From positions 1 to 5,500 of the forward strand of contig CAMWWS010000210.1 of the NCBI GenBank assembly GCA_947178085.1: 5,500 nt of DNA, given 5' to 3'. The position numbers and the translations under genes were made by a program. Source of the stretch: an uncultured Lachnospiraceae bacterium. GTDB taxonomy: Bacteria; Bacillota_A; Clostridia; Lachnospirales; Lachnospiraceae. Of the stretch, positions 1 to 5,500 are shown piece after piece; position 1 is the stretch's first letter, and each line of letters opens with the position of its first letter. The notes beneath the pieces are model-generated. The model was not told where the DNA came from and did no database searches. It saw only the letters and a list, made by a program, of their open reading frames with translations.

Positions 1-309
1 GGATATATAGATTATACGCAGATTTGTATAGTAAACGGCTATGCCAGAGATGAGAAGGTATGGCAGGAAAACGGCAGAGTGAAAACTCTTATGATGTATG
101 TTTATGACCAGCCCTACGCTCGGCTTGAACTTGCGGACACCATAAATCCCCAATATTTTACCATACCTCAGGGTGATATCAGGGTGGCTAACGGCTCGGA
201 AGTGACATTTAAATTTGTAATAGAGGATGTATATCCCGGAACCATGTATGAAGATACCTGTATTACCGGAATAGTTGTCGATTTTGGAAATGTGCCTGAT
301 TGGCATTAG
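1..309 (+). CDS. C-terminal part of a NADase-type (discoidin-like) glycan-binding domain protein, 5' truncated by the window
   Basis: The frame is open from base 1 to the TAG at 307-309, giving 102 residues with no stop, so the gene begins outside the window and internal GTG/ATG codons near 79-93 are not starts. The visible pattern is: NGYARDEKVW, WQENGRVKTL, a short strand pair, LADTINPQYF, then VIEDVYPGTMYEDTCITGI and a hydrophobic last strand VVDFG. From family memory this matches the beta-sandwich usually called the NADase-type glycan-binding domain, related to F5/8 type C (discoidin) folds and commonly the last domain of Firmicute surface or zinc-ribbon-plus-membrane-anchor proteins. It is expected to bind carbohydrate rather than catalyse. 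The upstream domains, any membrane anchor and the cell location cannot be seen. The gene converges on the beta-galactosidase gene, with the stem-loop at 319-354 between them. Domain assignment is by motif recognition, so moderately sure; a generic discoidin domain is the alternative. Confidence 0.68.
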   Translation, partial: GYIDYTQICIVNGYARDEKVWQENGRVKTLMMYVYDQPYARLELADTINPQYFTIPQGDIRVANGSEVTFKFVIEDVYPGTMYEDTCITGIVVDFGNVPDWH

Positions 310-318
310 TCATATAAA

Positions 319-354
319 TGCGATAAATGCAGTTTTATAACCACATTTATCGCA
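319..354. terminator. Bidirectional stem-loop terminator between convergent genes
   Basis: Bases 319-329 (TGCGATAAATG) are perfectly complementary to 344-354 (CATTTATCGCA), giving an 11-bp stem. The 14-base loop can itself form a small inner hairpin (332-334 with 339-341). On the plus strand the stem is followed by a T-rich but interrupted stretch (about 360-374), and on the minus strand by TTTATATGA. The element sits 9 bases after the plus-strand stop and 10 bases after the minus-strand stop, where a shared terminator is expected. The U-tracts are imperfect and the stem is AT-rich, so efficiency is uncertain. Confidence 0.65.
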
Positions 355-364
355 CTCACACTTT

Positions 365-3433
<3,069 letters not shown>

Positions 3434-4846
3434 TCAGTGTCGATTTTTATAGATTCCTAAAAACGCGAGGGTAGGCTCGGTTCTGGAATCGGTAATCCTG
3501 ATTCTGATACGTTTTGTAACTATATTATCTAGGGGAACGATACGCTTATATCCTATGACTGTTCCCTGATAAATTTCGGTATAGCTGCCGTCGAGCTCTG
3601 CTTCTACGATAAAGCTTTCCACGCGTTGGCTGCAAAGAATATTTTCCTTTAGAACTATGCATCCGATTGTAACGGGATTGCTCCATTCGGAAGTAATTTC
3701 AGCGGTTGTTCTGCCTTTCTTAGTAATAAAAAATTCGCTGTAATCATCGGTTCTTACTGCTTCAATATTGCCGCTGTCGGAAGAAAGCGCCGCATCTTCC
3801 AAAAGATTCGTGCGGAACATATTCCGGATATATTCTCCAAGCTCCGCAAGCCGATTAACATCATTTTCATGAAGCAGACCGTCACTGGTGGGAGGAATAT
3901 TCAGTAAAAACGTTGCATTGCCGCCCACGGAACTGTTGTAGATATGCACAAGTTCCTCAAGACTGCGAACCTTATCGTCTTCATTTTCATGCCAGAACCA
4001 GCCGGGACGGATGGAGGTGTTCACCTCAGCAGGATACCATATCAATTTATCCTCGTTCTCCAATACGGCGCGACTGCCCAAATCGCTGTCCCTTGCGTCA
4101 ACCTTCCGCCGGCGGAATTCATCATCATCGCTGTGTTGGCTTTTTTCCGAGATAATCTCGCTGTCCTTCGCTCTCTCGGGTACAACGCTCCATTCTGAAA
4201 CGCGGGTGTGTCCGGCTTCGTTACCGCACCAGCGTATATCGGGTCCGCATACTGAAATGCAGGCGTCCGGCTGAAGCTTACGTACTGTATCGTAGTATCT
4301 TTCCCAATCGTAATACTGCTTTTTACCGTTAGGACCTTCGCCGCATGCACCGTCAAACCATACAGAAAAAATCTCGCCATAATTTGTAAGAAGCTCTGTA
4401 AGCTGACCTACAAAATAATCATCATAAGCTTTGCCCTGACCGTAGAGCTGGCAGTTCCTGTCCCATGGTGAAAGATAGATGCCGAATTTGATTCCGTGTT
4501 TCCTGCAAGCTTCCGCAGTTTCCATCACAATGTCACCCTGACCGTTTTTCCATGGAGAAGCAGCAACGGTATGTTTCGTATATTGGCTTGGCCACAGACA
4601 GAATCCGTCATGGTGCTTACAGGTGAGAATCAGACCTCTCATTCCGGCTGATTTTACAGCTTGTACCCACTGTTCAGGGTCAAGCTTTTCGGGGTTGAAA
4701 ATCAGCGGACTTTCCGTTCCATCGCCCCATTCCCTGTCTGTAAAGGTATTTACGGTGAAATGAATAAATGCGTAAAATTCAAGCTGCTGAAAAAGGAACT
4801 GCCTCTCATGCGGAACAACTTTTGTCAGTCTTTCATCGTAAGTCAT
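3434..4846 (-). CDS. Alpha-L-fucosidase, glycoside hydrolase family 29, subfamily B-like (alpha-1,3/4 linkages)
   Basis: 470 residues, a usual length for a cytoplasmic GH29. It is predicted to release alpha-L-fucose from Lewis-type branched glycans by the retaining mechanism. The N-terminal TIM barrel spans ~10-340: FIHFTVNTFTDREWGDG (residues 27-43), KHHDGFCLW (77-85, fucose-binding histidines), GIYLSPWD (122-129) and VWFDGACG (162-169), with D165 as the nucleophile. RWCGNEAGHTRVSEWSV follows; E210 in GNE sits 45 residues after the nucleophile, the spacing and context of the acid/base in subfamily B enzymes. LLNIPPTSDGLL (314-325) ends the barrel region. Residues ~350-468 form a discoidin-like beta-sandwich typical of this subfamily. 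There is no signal peptide. The start is supported by the family's early HERQxxxQxxEFYAFIHF pattern beginning at residue 13. The ribosome binding site is weak (GAGA, about 8 bases upstream). It is the first gene of the operon, after a ~206-nt leader; its stop lies 54 bases from the preferred lacZ start. Subfamily B is inferred from motifs; exact linkage preference is not visible. Confidence 0.93.
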   Translation of the reverse strand: MTYDERLTKVVPHERQFLFQQLEFYAFIHFTVNTFTDREWGDGTESPLIFNPEKLDPEQWVQAVKSAGMRGLILTCKHHDGFCLWPSQYTKHTVAASPWKNGQGDIVMETAEACRKHGIKFGIYLSPWDRNCQLYGQGKAYDDYFVGQLTELLTNYGEIFSVWFDGACGEGPNGKKQYYDWERYYDTVRKLQPDACISVCGPDIRWCGNEAGHTRVSEWSVVPERAKDSEIISEKSQHSDDDEFRRRKVDARDSDLGSRAVLENEDKLIWYPAEVNTSIRPGWFWHENEDDKVRSLEELVHIYNSSVGGNATFLLNIPPTSDGLLHENDVNRLAELGEYIRNMFRTNLLEDAALSSDSGNIEAVRTDDYSEFFITKKGRTTAEITSEWSNPVTIGCIVLKENILCSQRVESFIVEAELDGSYTEIYQGTVIGYKRIVPLDNIVTKRIRIRITDSRTEPTLAFLGIYKNRH

Positions 4847-4904
4847 AATTTGTTCTCTATACTTTCTTATTTATTTAACAGATATGGTGCTTTTGGAAGA
4901 CATA

Positions 4905-5027
4905 CTACGTGTTGCGTCCGCCCAGACGTGCAATAATTGCCTCACGATACTCCGTATGATGTGGCATGCCGCCACCAAGTCCGCCAAGCTTTGGAAACAT
5001 GAGTATGAAATAACTGCTGTTATCCAT
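4905..5027 (-). CDS. Unrecognised 40-residue glycine-rich small ORF in the fucosidase operon leader
   Basis: The ORF starts with ATG at 5027, preceded by GGAG (5040-5037) at 9 bases, and stops with TAG at 4905-4907, 58 bases before the fucosidase start. The product has a hydrophobic N-terminal stretch (YFILMF, residues 6-11), then PKLGGLGGGMPHH, then a probably helical, charged TEYREAIIARLGG and a final RNT. An in-frame ATG at 5042 would add five residues but lies only ~10 bases from the predicted transcript start. The ribosome binding site is better than that of the fucosidase gene behind it. I do not recognise the protein. It could be a genuine small protein, a leader peptide affecting operon expression, a peptide precursor, or a remnant of a larger gene. 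The DNA encoding the glycine segment is clearly more GC-rich than its AT-rich flanks. Confidence is that it is translated, not that it has a known role. Confidence 0.4.
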   Translation of the reverse strand: MDNSSYFILMFPKLGGLGGGMPHHTEYREAIIARLGGRNT

Positions 5028-5058
5028 TGTAATTATCTCCATAGAAGCAGCTGAGCTT

Positions 5059-5090
5059 ATTATATCATACTTCCATACCACAGAATACAA
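5059..5090 (-). promoter_or_regulatory. Predicted promoter of the fucosidase/beta-galactosidase operon (extended -10)
   Basis: The minus strand carries a perfect TATAAT (5064-5059) preceded by TG and one base (5067-5065), making an extended -10 element. The nearest -35-like hexamer is TTGTAT (5090-5085), but the 20-base spacer is long, so recognition would rest mainly on the extended -10. The predicted transcript start is near 5052, giving a leader of about 206 bases before the fucosidase ATG. I found no clear catabolite-responsive element or strong operator palindrome next to it. Confidence 0.5.
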
Positions 5091-5176
5091 CTTTTAAATA
5101 GTTCACTGAATAAGGGCATTATTTATGAATAAATAAAAGTAATCTCTATACAATTATGGAAGAATAGAAAAATATA
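5068..5176. other. AT-rich spacer between divergent promoters
   Basis: This stretch separates the operon's -10 region from the toxin-antitoxin promoter and has no credible coding frame. It is strongly AT-rich. Apart from the possible -35 at 5085-5090 it contains a small AT palindrome, ATTTAT-GA-ATAAAT (5121-5134), and TACAAT at 5149-5154 without a matching -35. It may hold a regulator site for the glycosidase operon, but nothing there can be assigned. Confidence 0.4.
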
Positions 5177-5205
5177 TTGACGTACGTAAATACGTACGGT
5201 AAAAT
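5177..5205 (+). promoter_or_regulatory. Sigma-A type promoter of the toxin-antitoxin operon
   Basis: TTGACG at 5177-5182 matches the -35 consensus at five of six positions. After an exact 17-base spacer comes TAAAAT at 5200-5205, five of six for the -10. Transcription should start near 5212, only ~16 bases before the antitoxin ATG. The spacer is almost filled by the inverted repeat at 5181-5198, so bound repressor would block polymerase directly. Confidence 0.82.
5181..5198. promoter_or_regulatory. Inverted-repeat operator, probably bound by the Phd/YefM antitoxin complex
   Basis: CGTACGTA (5181-5188) and TACGTACG (5191-5198) are perfect reverse complements around a 2-base centre. Each arm contains the self-complementary hexamer CGTACG (5181-5186 and 5193-5198), and the two hexamer centres are 12 bp apart. 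YefM-YoeB operators in E. coli are known to carry paired TGTACA palindromes at a 12-bp centre-to-centre distance, so both core (GTAC) and spacing agree. The operator overlaps the -35 and the spacer, which fits negative autoregulation. Confidence 0.78.
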
Positions 5206-5213
5206 GTATAAAA

Positions 5214-5219
5214 AAGGAG
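5214..5219 (+). promoter_or_regulatory. Ribosome binding site of the antitoxin gene
   Basis: AAGGAG lies 8 bases before the ATG at 5228, inside an A-rich run. It fixes the start at 5228 and excludes in-frame starts further upstream, which would lie within the promoter or upstream of the transcript start. Confidence 0.88.
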
Positions 5220-5227
5220 TTAATATC

Positions 5228-5482
5228 ATGACTGCAATTAGTGTGACAAAGGCAAGAGAAAATATATATCAAATACTGGCTGATGTTAATAGCAATAGCC
5301 AGCCAATTACAATTACGAACAATCGGGGAAAAAATGGGGTTCTCATATCAGAAGAAGACTGGAATGCTATTCAGGAAACATTATATTTAAATTCTATACC
5401 AGGTATGACAGAAAGTATTATTGAAGCAGGAAGAGAGCCTATAGAAGAATGCTCTGTATATAATCCGGATGAGGAATGGTAA
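5228..5482 (+). CDS. Type II toxin-antitoxin system antitoxin, Phd/YefM family
   Basis: 84 residues, the usual size of the family. The product neutralises a RelE/YoeB-type toxin and represses its own operon. The N-terminal half has the Phd/YefM fold pattern: AISVTKARENIYQILADV (residues 3-20, strand plus helix), QPITITNNRGKNGVLISEEDW (25-45, the strand pair and start of the next helix), then IQETLYLNSIPGM, where ETLYL is typical of YefM. The acidic C-terminal tail (EAGREPIEE to PDEEW) fits the flexible toxin-binding segment. The AAGGAG site 8 bases upstream fixes the start. The gene is directly followed, with no gap, by the start of a second gene, and is preceded by its own promoter and operator. 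It is divergent from the glycosidase operon and appears functionally unrelated to it. No damage is seen. The subtype (YefM rather than Phd) is favoured by sequence feel and the operator core. Confidence 0.92.
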   Translation: MTAISVTKARENIYQILADVNSNSQPITITNNRGKNGVLISEEDWNAIQETLYLNSIPGMTESIIEAGREPIEECSVYNPDEEW

Positions 5483-5500
5483 ATGTATATAATCAGATTT
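5483..5500 (+). CDS. Start of the presumed cognate toxin gene (RelE/YoeB-like), 3' truncated by the window
   Basis: Only six codons are visible (MYIIRF). The ATG abuts the antitoxin stop (TAA-ATG) and is preceded by GAGGA at 5471-5475 with a 7-base spacing, inside the antitoxin's last codons, so the two are translationally coupled. A gene right behind a Phd/YefM antitoxin is normally its toxin, and MYxIxF is a common opening strand of RelE/ParE-superfamily ribonucleases such as Txe/YoeB. The assignment rests on position; six residues cannot prove the family. Confidence 0.72.

Noticed and set aside
79..309. GTG at 79 as a true start of the first gene
   Set aside because: The frame is open to base 1 and the domain motif (NGYARDEKVW) lies upstream of it, so the gene is simply truncated by the window.
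3913..4380. Several overlapping open frames on both strands within the fucosidase gene
   Set aside because: All overlap the conserved GH29 barrel in other frames and resemble no protein family.
5028..5090. Longer version of the leader ORF starting with TTG at 5090
   Set aside because: It would be read from upstream of the predicted transcript start and across the promoter; the ATG at 5027 has the ribosome binding site.
5121..5134. AT palindrome as a terminator or operator
   Set aside because: It is only six AT pairs with a 2-base centre, expected by chance in such AT-rich DNA and too weak for a terminator.
5177..5227. Longer antitoxin beginning with TTG at 5177
   Set aside because: That TTG is part of the -35 hexamer, and the ribosome binding site at 5214-5219 points clearly to the ATG at 5228.

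Overview
The window looks like chromosomal DNA of a gut-type Firmicute, probably a Clostridia member of the Ruminococcus/Lachnospiraceae kind. The signs are moderate-to-low GC with AT-rich intergenic DNA, Firmicute-style AAGGAG ribosome binding sites, an AT-rich promoter grammar, and a pairing of host-glycan glycosidases with a discoidin-like glycan-binding domain. The taxonomic placement is an inference from style and content; no marker gene is present.

Layout. (1) Bases 1-309, plus strand: the 3' end of a protein whose last ~100 residues resemble the NADase-type (discoidin-like) glycan-binding domain. (2) Bases 319-354: a stem-loop between convergent genes that can serve as a shared terminator. 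(3) Bases 365-4846, minus strand: a two-gene operon, transcribed leftward, of a GH29 alpha-L-fucosidase (first gene) and a large GH2 LacZ-type beta-galactosidase (second gene), separated by only about 40-55 bases. (4) Bases 4847-5227: a ~380-base divergent control region. It holds an extended -10 promoter and a ~200-nt leader for the operon, a 40-codon ORF with its own ribosome binding site inside that leader, and on the other strand a textbook promoter with an inverted-repeat operator. (5) Bases 5228-5500, plus strand: a Phd/YefM antitoxin and the first six codons of the gene directly behind it, by position the cognate toxin.

How the parts fit. The fucosidase has the features of GH29 subfamily B (alpha-1,3/4, Lewis-type linkages) and the beta-galactosidase has a complete LacZ active site. 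Neither has a visible signal peptide, so they most likely act in sequence in the cytoplasm on imported fucosylated oligosaccharides: fucose is removed first, then the exposed beta-galactose. No transporter, regulator or fucose-catabolism gene lies in the window. The toxin-antitoxin pair is a separate, self-regulated unit whose operator geometry matches that described for YefM-YoeB.

The least explained element is the 40-residue glycine-rich ORF in the operon leader (5027 to 4905, minus strand). No CRISPR array, tRNA, rRNA or insertion sequence was seen.
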